From contig OX030956.1 of NCBI GenBank assembly GCA_943735955.1, forward strand, positions 15,590,195-15,654,194: a stretch of DNA of 64,000 nucleotides, given 5' to 3'. The notes beneath the pieces are model-generated. The model was given only the letters and a program-made list of their open reading frames with translations, made no database searches and was not told the DNA's origin. This document shows positions 47,615 through 60,294 of the stretch, piece by piece; the first letter of the stretch is position 1, and each line of letters opens with the position of its first letter. Both the position numbers and the translations under genes were made by a program. The stretch comes from Piscicola geometra (Eukaryota; Annelida; Clitellata; Hirudinida; Piscicolidae).

Positions 47615-48794
47615 ACAAGAAGCAACAAGAAGCAACAAGAAGCAACAAGAAGCAACAAGAAGCAACAAGAAGCAACAAGAAGCAACAAGAAGCAACAAGA
47701 AGCAACAAGAAGCAACAAGAAGCAACAAGAAGCAACAACAAGCAACAACAAGCAACAAGAAGCAACAAGAAGCAACAAGAAGCAACAAGAAGCAACAAGA
47801 AGCAACAAGAAGCAACAAGAAGCAACAACAAGCAACAAGAAGCAACAAGAAGCAACAACAAGCAACAAGAAGCAACAAGAAGCAACAAGAAGCAACAACA
47901 AGCAACAACAAGCAACAAGAAGCAACAACAAGCAACAAGAAGCAACAACAAGCAACAAGAAGCAACAACAAGCAACAACAAGCAACAAGAAGCAACAACA
48001 AGCAACAACAAGCAACAACAAGCAACAACAAGCAACAAGAAGCAACAAGAAGCAACAAGAAGCAACAAGAAGCAACAAGAAGCAACAAGAAGCAACAAGA
48101 AGCAACAAGAAGCAACAAGAAGCAACAACAAGCAACAAGAAGCAACAAGAAGCAACAAGAAGCAACAAGAAGCAACAACAAGCAACAAGAAGCAACAAGA
48201 AGCAACAAGAAGCAACAACAAGCAACAAGAAGCAACAAGAAGCAACAACAAGCAACAAGAAGCAACAAGAAGCAACAAGAAGCAACAACAAGCAACAACA
48301 AGCAACAAGAAGCAACAACAAGCAACAACAAGCAACAAGAAGCAACAAAAAGCAACAACAAGCAACAAGAAGCAACAACAAGCAACAAGAAGCAACAACA
48401 AGCAACAACAAGCAACAAGAAGCAACAAGAAGCAACAAGAAGCAACAACAAGCAACAACAAGCAACAACAAGCAACAACAAGCAACAAGAAGCAACAACA
48501 AGCAACAACAAGCAACAACAAGCAACAACAAGCAACAAGAAGCAACAAGAAGCAACAAAAAGCAACAACAAGCAACAAGAAGCAACAAGAAGCAACAAGA
48601 AGCAACAACAAGCAACAAGAAGCAACAAGAAGCAACAAGAAGCAACAAGAAGCAACAAAAAGCAACAACAAGCAACAAGAAGCAACAAGAAGCAACAAGA
48701 AGCAACAAGAAACAACAAGAAGCAACAAGAAGCAACAAGAAGCAACAAGAAGCAACAAGAAGCAACAAGAAGCAACAAGAAGCAACAAGAAGCA
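47615..48794 (+). repeat. Domain 3 array leading into ACAACGAGCA at 48,795
   Basis: Starts with 13 G-rich units, then mixed units. From about 48,355 to 48,715 it shows the standard ACAAAAAGCA and ACAAGAAACA series that precedes an ACAACGAGCA landmark. Confidence 0.75.
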
Positions 48795-50794
48795 ACAACG
48801 AGCAACAAGAAGCAACAACAAGCAACAACAAGCAACAACAAGCAACAACAAGCAACAAGAAGCAACAACAAGCAACAACAAGCAACAACAAGCAACAACA
48901 AGCAACAACAAGCAACAAGAAGCAACAAGAAGCAACAACAAGCAACAACAAGCAACAACAAGCAACAACAAGCAACAAGAAGCAACAAGAAGCAACAAGA
49001 AGCAACAAGAAGCAACAAGAAGCAACAACAAGCAACAACAAGCAACAACAAGCAACAACAAGCAACAAGAAGCAACAACAAGCAACAAGAAGCAACAAGA
49101 AGCAACAAGAAGCAACAAGAAGCAACAAGAAGCAACAACAAGCAACAAGAAGCAACAAGAAGCAACAACAAGCAACAAGAAGCAACAACAAGCAACAAGA
49201 AGCAACAACAAGCAACAAGAAGCAACAACAAGCAACAAGAAGCAACAACAAGCAACAAGAAGCAACAACAAGCAACAAGAAGCAACAACAAACAACAAGA
49301 AGCAACAACAAGCAACAAGAAGCAACAAGAAGCAACAAGAAGCAACAAGAAGCAACAACGAGCAACAAGAAGCAATAACAAGCAACAACAAGCAACAACA
49401 AGCAACAACAAGCAACAAGAAGCAACAAGAAGCAACAACAAGCAACAACAAGCAACAACAAGCAACAACAAGCAACAAGAAGCAACAAGAAGCAACAACA
49501 AGCAACAACAAGCAACAACAAGCAACAACAAGCAACAAGAAGCAACAAGAAGCAACAAGAAGCAACAAGAAGCAACAAGAAGCAACAAGAAGCAACAAGA
49601 AGCAACAAGAAGCAACAAGAAGCAACAACAAGCAACAACAAGCAACAACAAGCAACAACAAGCAACAAGAAGCAACAAGAAGCAACAACAAGCAACAAGA
49701 AGCAACAAGAAGCAACAAGAAACAACAACAAGCAACAAGAAGCAACAAGAAGCAACAAGAAGCAACAAGAAGCAACAAAAAGCAACAACAAGCAACAAGA
49801 AGCAACAAGAAGCAACAAGAAGCAACAAGAAACAACAAGAAGCAACAACAAGCAACAACAAGCAACAAGAAGCAACAAGAAGCAACAAGAAGCAACAAGA
49901 AGCAACAAAAAGCAACAACAAGCAACAAGAAGCAACAAGAAGCAACAAGAAGCAACAAGAAACAACAAGAAGCAACAAGAAGCAACAAGAAGCAACAAGA
50001 AGCAACAAGAAGCAACAAGAAGCAACAAGAAGCAACAAGAAGCAACAAGAAGCAACAAGAAGCAACAAGAAGCAACAACAAGCAACAAGAAGCAACAAGA
50101 AGCAACAACAAGCAACAAGAAGCAACAACAAGCAACAAGAAGCAACAACAAGCAACAAGAAGCAACAACAAGCAACAAGAAGCAACAACAAGCAACAAGA
50201 AGCAACAACAAGCAACAAGAAGCAACAACAAGCAACAAGAAGCAACAACAAGCAACAACAAGCAACAACAAGCAACAACAAGCAACAAGAAGCAACAAGA
50301 AGCAACAAGAAGCAACAAGAAGCAACAAGAAGCAACAAGAAGCAACAAGAAGCAACAACAAGCAACAACAAGCAACAACAAGCAACAACAAGCAACAACA
50401 AGCAACAAGAAGCAACAAGAAGCAACAACAAGCAACAAGAAGCAACAAGAAGCAACAAGAAACAACAACAAGCAACAAGAAGCAACAAGAAGCAACAAGA
50501 AGCAACAAGAAGCAACAAAAAGCAACAACAAGCAACAAGAAGCAACAAGAAGCAACAAGAAGCAACAAGAAACAACAAGAAGCAACAAGAAGCAACAACA
50601 AGCAACAAGAAGCAACAAGAAGCAACAAGAAGCAACAAGAAGCAACAAAAAGCAACAACAAGCAACAAGAAGCAACAAGAAGCAACAAGAAGCAACAAGA
50701 AACAACAAGAAGCAACAAGAAGCAACAAGAAGCAACAAGAAGCAACAAGAAGCAACAAGAAGCAACAAGAAGCAACAAGAAGCAACAAGAAGCA
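48795..50794 (+). repeat. Two fused domain 3 HORs
   Basis: ACAACGAGCA at 48,795 and again at 49,355. The first part has a dimer array that is broken by ACAACAAACA at 49,285. After 49,355 comes an ATAACAAGCA (49,375), then 130-bp ACAAAAAGCA modules, a seven-pair dimer array (50,105-50,244) and two more 130-bp modules (50,515 and 50,645). Confidence 0.78.
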
Positions 50795-51684
50795 ACAACG
50801 AGCAACAAGAAGCAACAACAAGCAACAACAAGCAACAACAAGCAACAACAAGCAACAAGAAGCAACAAGAAGCAACAACAAGCAACAACAAGCAACAACA
50901 AGCAACAACAAGCAACAAGAAGCAACAAGAAGCAACAACAAGCAACAACAAGCAACAACAAGCAACAACAAGCAACAAGAAGCAACAAGAAGCAACAAGA
51001 AGCAACAAGAAGCAACAAGAAGCAACAACAAGCAACAACAAGCAACAACAAGCAACAAGAAGCAACAACAAGCAACAAGAAGCAACAAGAAGCAACAAGA
51101 AGCACCAAGAAGCAACAAGAAGCAACAACAAGCAACAAGAAGCAACAAGAAGCAACAAGAAGCAACAAGAAGCAACAAGAAGCAACAACAAGCAACAAGA
51201 AGCAACAACAAGCAACAAGAAGCAACAACAAGCAACAAGAAGCAACAACAAGCAACAAGAAGCAACAACAAGCAACAAGAAGCAACAACAAGCAACAAGA
51301 AGCAACAAGAAGCAACAACAAGCAACAACAAGCAACAACAAGCAACAAGAAGCAACAAGAAGCAACAACAAGCAACAACAAGCAACAACAAGCAACAACA
51401 AGCAACAAGAAGCAACAAGAAGCAACAAGAAGCAACAAGAAGCAACAACAAGCAACAACAAGCAACAACAAGCAACAACAAGCAACAAGAAGCAACAAGA
51501 AGCAACAAGAAGCAACAACAAGCAACAAGAAGCAACAAGAAGCAACAAGAAGCAACAAGAAGCAACAAAAAGCAACAACAAGCAACAAGAAGCAACAAGA
51601 AGCAACAAGAAGCAACAAGAAACAACAAGAAGCAACAAGAAGCAACAAGAAGCAACAAGAAGCAACAAGAAGCAACAAGAAGCA
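50795..51684 (+). repeat. Domain 3 HOR with CCAAGAAGCA, 890 bp
   Basis: Matches 40,802-41,112 at offset 9,993, with CCAAGAAGCA at 51,105, then a shorter dimer array of six pairs. It lacks the AAAAGAAGCA seen 250 bp after CCAAGAAGCA in three other copies, so it was joined to a different tail. Confidence 0.8.
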
Positions 51685-53044
51685 ACAACGAGCAACAAGA
51701 AGCAACAACAAGCAACAACAAGCAACAACAAGCAACAAGAAGCAACAACAAGCAACAACAAGCAACAACAAGCAACAACAAGCAACAACAGGCAACAACA
51801 AGCAACAAGAAGCAACAACAAGCAACAACGAGCAACAACAAGCAACAACAAGCAACAAGAAGCAACAAGAAGCAACAAGAAGCAACAAGAAGCAACAAGA
51901 AGCAACAAGAAGCAACAAGAAGCAACAACAAGCAACAACAAGCAACAACAAGCAACAACAAGCAACAACAAGCAACAACAAGCAACAACAAGCAACAACA
52001 AGCAACAACAAGCAACAACAAGCAACATCAAGCAACAACAAGCAACAAGAAGCAACAACAAGCAACAACAAGCAACAAGAAGCAACAACAAGCAACAAGA
52101 AGCAACAAGAAGCAACAAGAAGCAACAAGAAGCAACAAGAAGCAACAAGAAGCAACAAGAAGCAACAACAAGCAACAACAAGCAACAAGAAGCAACAACA
52201 AGCAACAACAAGCAACAACAAGCAACAAGAAGCAACAACAAGCAACAACAAGCAACAACAAGCAACAAGAAGCAACGAGAAGCAACAAGAAGCAACAACA
52301 AGCAACAAGAAGCAACAAGAAGCAACAACAAGCAACAAGAAGCAACAAGAAGCAACAAGAAGCAACAACAAGCAACAAGAAGCAACAAGAAGCAACAAGA
52401 AGCAACAACAAGCAACAACAAGCAACAAGAAGCAACAACAAGCAACAACAAGCAACAACAAGCAACAAGAAGCAACAAGAAGCAACAACAAGCAACAACA
52501 AGCAACAAGAAGCAACAAGAAGCAACAAGAAGCAACAACAAGCAACAACAAGCAACAAGAAGCAACAAGAAGCAACAACAAGCAACAACAAGCAACAAGA
52601 AGCAACAACAAGCAACAACAAGCAACAAGAAGCAACAAGAAGCAACAACAAGCAACAACAAGCAACAACAAGCAACAACAAGCAACAACAAGCAACAAGA
52701 AACAACAACAAGCAACAACAAGCAACAACAAGCAACAACAAGCAACAACAAGCAACAAAAAGCAACAACAAGCAACAAGAAGCAACAACAAGCAACAAGA
52801 AGCAACAAAAAGCAACAACAAGCAACAAGAAGCAACAAGAAGCAACAAGAAGCAACAACAAGCAACAAGAAGCAACAAGAAGCAACAAGAAGCAACAAGA
52901 AGCAACAAAAAGCAACAACAAGCAACAAGAAGCAACAAGAAGCAACAAGAAGCAACAAGAAACAACAAGAAGCAACAAGAAGCAACAAGAAGCAACAAGA
53001 AGCAACAAGAAGCAACAAGAAGCAACAAGAAGCAACAAGAAGCA
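51685..53044 (+). repeat. Domain 3 segment with ACATCAAGCA, 1,360 bp
   Basis: Carries ACAACAGGCA at 51,785, a second ACAACGAGCA at 51,825, then G units, ten C units and ACATCAAGCA at 52,025. An irregular mixed section with ACGAGAAGCA at 52,275 follows, before the ACAAAAAGCA series resumes near 52,755. Confidence 0.72.
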
Positions 53045-54434
53045 ACAACGAGCAACAAGAAGCAACAACAAGCAACAACAAGCAACAACAAGCAACAACA
53101 AGCAACAAGAAGCAACAAGAAGCAACAACAAGCAACAACAAGCAACAACAAGCAACAACAAGCAACAAGAAGCAACAAGAAGCAACAACAAGCAACAACA
53201 AGCAACAACAAGCAACAAGAAGCAACAAGAAGCAACAAGAAGCAACAACAAGCAACAAGAAGCAACAAGAAGCAACAACAAGCAACAACAAGCAACAACA
53301 AGCAACAAGAAGCAACAACAAGCAACAAGAAGCAATAAGAAGCAACAAGAAGCAACAAGAAGCAACAAGAAGCAACAACAAGCAACAAGAAGCAACAAGA
53401 AGCAACAAGAAGCAACAAGAAGCAACAAGAAGCAACAAGAAGCAACAACAAGCAACAAGAAGCAACAACAAGCAACAAGAAGCAACAACAAGCAACAAGA
53501 AGCAACAACAAGCAACAAGAAGCAACAACAAGCAACAAGAAGCAACAACAAGCAACAACAAGCAACAACAAGCAACAACAAGCAACAACAAGCAACAACA
53601 AGCAAAAAGAAGCAACAAGAAGCAACAACAAGCAACAACAAGCAACAACAAGCAACAACAAGCAACAAGAAGCAACAAGAAGCAACAACAAGCAACAACA
53701 AGCAACAACAAGCAACAACAAGCAACAACAAGCAACAACAAGCAACAACAAGCAACAAGAAGCAACAACAAGCAACAAGAAGCAACAAGAAGCAACAAGA
53801 AGCAACAAGAAGCAACAACAAGCAACAAGAAGCAACAAGAAGCAACAAGAAGCAACAACAAGCAACAAGAAGCAACAAGAAGCAACAACAAGCAACAAGA
53901 AGCAACAAGAAGCAACAAGAAGCAACAAGAAGCAACAACAAGCAACAAGAAGCAACAACAAGCAACAACAAGCAACAAGAAGCAACAAAAAGCAACAACA
54001 AGCAACAAGAAGCAACAACAAGCAACAAGAAGCAACAACAAGCAACAACAAGCAACAAGAAGCAACAAGAAGCAACAAGAAGCAACAACAAGCAACAACA
54101 AGCAACAACAAGCAACAACAAGCAACAAGAAGCAACAACAAGCAACAACAAGCAACAACAAGCAACAACAAGCAACAAGAAGCAACAAGAAGCAACAAAA
54201 AGCAACAACAAGCAACAAGAAGCAACAAGAAGCAACAAGAAGCAACAACAAGCAACAAGAAGCAACAAGAAGCAACAAGAAGCAACAAGAAGCAACAAAA
54301 AGCAACAACAAGCAACAAGAAGCAACAAGAAGCAACAAGAAGCAACAAGAAACAACAAGAAGCAACAAGAAGCAACAAGAAGCAACAAGAAGCAACAAGA
54401 AGCAACAAGAAGCAACAAGAAGCAACAAGAAGCA
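53045..54434 (+). repeat. Domain 3 HOR, 1,390 bp
   Basis: ACAACGAGCA, CCCC/GG blocks, ATAAGAAGCA at 53,335, five C-G pairs, AAAAGAAGCA at 53,605, ACAAAAAGCA at 53,985 (380 bp later), then the ACAAAAAGCA/ACAAGAAACA series to 54,435. Confidence 0.8.
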
Positions 54435-55494
54435 ACAACGAGCAACAAGAAGCAACAACAAGCAACAACAAGCAACAACAAGCAACAACAAGCAACAAGA
54501 AGCAACAAGAAGCAACAACAAGCAACAACAAGCAACAACAAGCAACAACAAGCAACAAGAAGCAACAAGAAGCAACAACAAGCAACAACAAGCAACAACA
54601 AGCAACAACAAGCAACAAGAAGCAACAAGAAGCAACAAGAAGCAACAAGAAGCAACAAGAAGCAACAACAAGCAACAACAAGCAACAACAAGCAACAACA
54701 AGCAACAAGAAGCAACAACAAGCAACAAGAAGCAACAAGAAGCAACAAGAAGCAACAAGAAGCAACAAGAAGCAACAACAAGCAACAAGAAGCAACAAGA
54801 AGCAACAACAAGCAACAAGAAGCAACAACAAGCAACAAGAAGCAACAACAAGCAACAAGAAGCAACAACAAGCAACAAGAAGCAACAACAAGCAACAAGA
54901 AGCAACAACAAGCAACAAGAAGCAACAACAAGCAACAAGAAGCAACAACAAGCAACAACAAGCAACAACAAGCAACAACAAGCAACAAGAAGCAACAAGA
55001 AGCAACAAGAAGCAACAAGAAGCAACAAGAAGCAACAAGAAGCAACAAGAAGCAACAAGAAGCAACAACAAGCAACAACAAGCAACAACAAGCAACAACA
55101 AGCAACAAGAAGCAACAAGAAGCAACAACAAGCAACAAGAAGCAACAAGAAGCAACAAGAAACAACAACAAGCAACAAGAAGCAACAAGAAGCAACAAGA
55201 AGCAACAAGAAGCAACAAAAAGCAACAACAAGCAACAAGAAGCAACAAGAAGCAACAAGAAGCAACAAGAAACAACAAGAAGCAACAAGAAGCAACAACA
55301 AGCAACAAGAAGCAACAAGAAGCAACAAGAAGCAACAAGAAGCAACAAAAAGCAACAACAAGCAACAAGAAGCAACAAGAAGCAACAAGAAGCAACAAGA
55401 AACAACAAGAAGCAACAAGAAGCAACAAGAAGCAACAAGAAGCAACAAGAAGCAACAAGAAGCAACAAGAAGCAACAAGAAGCAACAAGAAGCA
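54435..55494 (+). repeat. Canonical domain 3 HOR, 1,060 bp
   Basis: The fullest regular copy: three CCCC blocks, GGGGG, CCCC, seven-pair dimer array (54,805-54,944), CCCC, eight G, and two 130-bp modules (ACAAAAAGCA at 55,215 and 55,345), then nine G. Confidence 0.86.
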
Positions 55495-56484
55495 ACAACG
55501 AGCAACAAGAAGCAACAACAAGCAACAACAAGCAACAACAAGCAACAAGAAGCAACAAGAAGCAACAACAAGCAACAACAAGCAACAACAAGCAACAACA
55601 AGCAACAAGAAGCAACAAGAAGCAACAAGAAGCAACAAGAAGCAACAAGAAGCAACAACAAGCAACAACAAGCAACAACAAGCAACAACAAGCAACAAGA
55701 AGCAACAACAAGCAACAAGAAGCAACAAGAAGCAACAAGAAGCAACAAGAAGCAACAAGAAGCAACAACAAGCAACAAGAAGCAACAAGAAGCAACAACA
55801 AGCAACAAGAAGCAACAACAAGCAACAAGAAGCAACAACAAGCAACAAGAAGCAACAACAAGCAACAAGAAGCAACAACAAGCAACAAGAAGCAACAACA
55901 AGCAACAAGAAGCAACAACAAGCAACAAGAAGCAACAACAAGCAACAACAAGCAACAACAAGCAACAACAAGCAACAAGAAGCAACAAGAAGCAACAAGA
56001 AGCAACAAGAAGCAACAAGAAGCAACAAGAAGCAACAAGAAGCAACAAGAAGCAACAACAAGCAACAACAAGCAACAACAAGCAACAACAAGCAACAAGA
56101 AGCAACAACAAGCAACAACAAGCAACAAGAAGCAACAAGAAGCAACAAGAAACAACAACAAGCAACAAGAAGCAACAAGAAGCAACAAGAAGCAACAAGA
56201 AGCAACAAAAAGCAACAACAAGCAACAAGAAGCAACAAGAAGCAACAAGAAGCAACAAGAAACAACAAGAAGCAACAAGAAGCAACAACAAGCAACAAGA
56301 AGCAACAAGAAGCAACAAGAAGCAACAAGAAGCAACAAAAAGCAACAACAAGCAACAAGAAGCAACAAGAAGCAACAAGAAGCAACAAGAAACAACAAGA
56401 AGCAACAAGAAGCAACAAGAAGCAACAAGAAGCAACAAGAAGCAACAAGAAGCAACAAGAAGCAACAAGAAGCAACAAGAAGCA
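55495..56484 (+). repeat. Domain 3 HOR, 990 bp
   Basis: As 54,435-55,494 but with only CCC GG CCCC after the landmark, which accounts for the 70-bp difference. Dimer array at 55,795-55,934 with seven pairs; ACAAAAAGCA at 56,205 and 56,335. Confidence 0.86.
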
Positions 56485-57654
56485 ACAACGAGCAACAAGA
56501 AGCAACAACAAGCAACAACAAGCAACAACAAGCAACAACAAGCAACAAGAAGCAACAAGAAGCAACAACAAGCAACAACAAGCAACAACAAGCAACAACA
56601 AGCAACAAGAAGCAACAAGAAGCAACAACAAGCAACAACAAGCAACAACAAGCAACAACAAGCAACAAGAAGCAACAAGAAGCAACAAGAAGCAACAAGA
56701 AGCAACAAGAAGCAACAACAAGCAACAACAAGCAACAACAAGCAACAAGAAGCAACAACAAGCAACAAGAAGCAACAAGAAGCAACAAGAAGCACCAAGA
56801 AGCAACAAGAAGCAACAACAAGCAACAAGAAGCAACAAGAAGCAACAAGAAGCAACAAGAAGCAACAAGAAGCAACAAGAAGCAACAACAAGCAACAAGA
56901 AGCAACAACAAGCAACAAGAAGCAACAACAAGCAACAAGAAGCAACAACAAGCAACAAGAAGCAACAACAAGCAACAAGAAGCAACAACAAGCAACAACA
57001 AGCAACAACAAGCAACAACAAGCAACAACAAGCAACAACAAGCAAAAAGAAGCAACAAGAAGCAACAACAAGCAACAACAAGCAACAACAAGCAACAACA
57101 AGCAACAAGAAGCAACAAGAAGCAACAAGAAGCAACAACAAGCAACAACAAGCAACAACAAGCAACAACAAGCAACAACAAGCAACAAGAAGCAACAACA
57201 AGCAACAAGAAGCAACAAGAAGCAACAAGAAGCAACAAGAAGCAACAACAAGCAACAAGAAGCAACAAGAAGCAACAAGAAGCAACAACAAGCAACAAGA
57301 AGCAACAAGAAGCAACAACAAGCAACAAGAAGCAACAAGAAGCAACAAGAAGCAACAAGAAGCAACAACAAGCAACAAGAAGCAACAACAAGCAACAACA
57401 AGCAACAAGAAGCAACAAAAAGCAACAAGAAGCAACAAGAAGCAACAAGAAGCAACAACAAGCAACAAGAAGCAACAAGAAGCAACAAGAAGCAACAAGA
57501 AGCAACAAAAAGCAACAACAAGCAACAAGAAGCAACAAGAAGCAACAAGAAGCAACAAGAAACAACAAGAAGCAACAAGAAGCAACAAGAAGCAACAAGA
57601 AGCAACAAGAAGCAACAAGAAGCAACAAGAAGCAACAAGAAGCAACAAGAAGCA
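56485..57654 (+). repeat. Domain 3 HOR with CCAAGAAGCA, 1,170 bp
   Basis: CCAAGAAGCA 56,795, AAAAGAAGCA 57,045, ACAAAAAGCA 57,415. It is paired with 60,295-61,664 at an offset of 3,810 bp. Confidence 0.85.
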
Positions 57655-58064
57655 ACAACGAGCAACAAGAAGCAACAACAAGCAACAACAAGCAACAACA
57701 AGCAACAACAAGCAACAAGAAGCAACAAGAAGCAACAACAAGCAACAACAAGCAACAACAAGCAACAACAAGCAACAAGAAGCAACAAGAAGCAACAACA
57801 AGCAACAACAAGCAACAACAAGCAACAACAAGCAACAAGAAGCAACAAGAAGCAACAAGAAGCAACAACAAGCAACAAGAAGCAACAAGAAGCAACAAGA
57901 AGCAACAAGAAGCAACAAAAAGCAACAACAAGCAACAAGAAGCAACAAGAAGCAACAAGAAGCAACAAGAAACAACAAGAAGCAACAAGAAGCAACAAGA
58001 AGCAACAAGAAGCAACAAGAAGCAACAAGAAGCAACAAGAAGCAACAAGAAGCAACAAGAAGCA
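57655..58064 (+). repeat. Shortest domain 3 HOR in the regular series, 410 bp
   Basis: ACAACGAGCA, G, three CCCC blocks, GGG C GGGG, ACAAAAAGCA at 57,915, C GGG, ACAAGAAACA, nine G. The dimer array and one 130-bp module are missing. Confidence 0.82.
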
Positions 58065-58874
58065 ACAACGAGCAACAAGAAGCAACAACAAGCAACAACA
58101 AGCAACAACAAGCAACAACAAGCAACAAGAAGCAACAAGAAGCAACAACAAGCAACAACAAGCAACAACAAGCAACAACAAGCAACAAGAAGCAACAAGA
58201 AGCAACAACAAGCAACAACAAGCAACAACAAGCAACAACAAGCAACAAGAAGCAACAAGAAGCAACAAGAAGCAACAAGAAGCAACAAGAAGCAACAACA
58301 AGCAACAACAAGCAACAACAAGCAACAACAAGCAACAAGAAGCAACAACAAGCAACAAGAAGCAACAAGAAGCAACAAGAAGCAACAACAAGCAACAAGA
58401 AGCAACAAGAAGCAACAAGAAGCAACAAGAAGCAACAAGAAGCAACAAGAAGCAACAACAAGCAACAAGAAGCAACAACAAGCAACAAGAAGCAACAACA
58501 AGCAACAAGAAGCAACAACAAGCAACAAGAAGCAACAACAAGCAACAAGAAGCAACAACAAGCAACAACAAGCAACAACAAGCAACAACAAGCAACAACA
58601 AGCAACAACAAGCAAAAAGAAGCAACAAGAAGCAACAACAAGCAACAACAAGCAACAACAAGCAACAACAAGCAACAAGAAGCAACAAGAAGCAACAACA
58701 AGCAACAACAAGCAACAACAAGCAACAACAAGCAACAACAAGCAACAACAAGCAACAACAAGCAACAAGAAGCAACAACAAGCAACAAGAAGCAACAAGA
58801 AGCAACAAGAAGCAACAAGAAGCAACAAGAAGCAACAAGAAGCAACAAGAAGCAACAAGAAGCAACAAGAAGCA
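58065..58874 (+). repeat. Domain 3 HOR, 810 bp
   Basis: Full opening, five C-G pairs, six C units, AAAAGAAGCA at 58,615, CCCC GG and seven C, then a G run to the next landmark. The ACAAAAAGCA series is missing. Confidence 0.8.
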
Positions 58875-59454
58875 ACAACGAGCAACAAGAAGCAACAACA
58901 AGCAACAACAAGCAACAACAAGCAACAAGAAGCAACAACAAGCAACAAGAAGCAACAAGAAGCAACAAGAAGCAACAAGAAGCAACAAGAAGCAACAACA
59001 AGCAACAAGAAGCAACAAGAAGCAACAACAAGCAACAAGAAGCAACAACAAGCAACAACAAGCAACAAGAAGCAACAAGAAGCAACAAGAAGCAACAACA
59101 AGCAACAACAAGCAACAACAAGCAACAACAAGCAACAAGAAGCAACAACAAGCAACAACAAGCAACAACAAGCAACAACAAGCAACAAGAAGCAACAAGA
59201 AGCAACAAAAAGCAACAACAAGCAACAAGAAGCAACAAGAAGCAACAAGAAGCAACAACAAGCAACAAGAAGCAACAAGAAGCAACAAGAAGCAACAAGA
59301 AGCAACAAAAAGCAACAACAAGCAACAACAAGCAACAAGAAGCAACAAGAAGCAACAAGAAACAACAAGAAGCAACAAGAAGCAACAAGAAGCAACAAGA
59401 AGCAACAAGAAGCAACAAGAAGCAACAAGAAGCAACAAGAAGCAACAAGAAGCA
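58875..59454 (+). repeat. Domain 3 HOR, 580 bp
   Basis: ACAACGAGCA, G CCC G C GGGGG, then a short mixed section and ACAAAAAGCA at 59,215 and about 59,305, ACAAGAAACA and nine G. The opening CCC G C GGGGG is shared with the next copy. Confidence 0.8.
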
Positions 59455-60294
59455 ACAACGAGCAACAAGAAGCAACAACAAGCAACAACAAGCAACAACA
59501 AGCAACAAGAAGCAACAACAAGCAACAAGAAGCAACAAGAAGCAACAAGAAGCAACAAGAAGCAACAAGAAGCAACAACAAGCAACAAGAAGCAACAAGA
59601 AGCAACAACAAGCAACAAGAAGCAACAACAAGCAACAAGAAGCAACAACAAGCAACAAGAAGCAACAACAAGCAACAAGAAGCAACAACAAGCAACAAGA
59701 AGCAACAACAAGCAACAAGAAGCAACAACAAGCAACAAGAAGCAACAACAAGCAACAACAAGCAACAACAAGCAACAACAAGCAACAAGAAGCAACAAGA
59801 AGCAACAAGAAGCAACAAGAAGCAACAAGAAGCAACAAGAAGCAACAAGAAGCAACAAGAAGCAACAACAAGCAACAACAAGCAACAACAAGCAACAACA
59901 AGCAACAAGAAGCAACAAGAAGCAACAACAAGCAACAAGAAGCAACAAGAAGCAACAAGAAACAACAACAAGCAACAAGAAGCAACAAGAAGCAACAAGA
60001 AGCAACAAGAAGCAACAAAAAGCAACAACAAGCAACAAGAAGCAACAAGAAGCAACAAGAAGCAACAAGAAACAACAAGAAGCAACAAGAAGCAACAACA
60101 AGCAACAAGAAGCAACAAGAAGCAACAAGAAGCAACAAGAAGCAACAAAAAGCAACAACAAGCAACAAGAAGCAACAAGAAGCAACAAGAAGCAACAAGA
60201 AACAACAAGAAGCAACAAGAAGCAACAAGAAGCAACAAGAAGCAACAAGAAGCAACAAGAAGCAACAAGAAGCAACAAGAAGCAACAAGAAGCA
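59455..60294 (+). repeat. Domain 3 HOR, 840 bp
   Basis: As 55,495-56,484 but 150 bp shorter, because GG CCCC GGGGG and adjoining C units after the landmark are absent. Seven-pair dimer array at 59,605-59,744; ACAAAAAGCA at 60,015 and 60,145. Confidence 0.85.
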
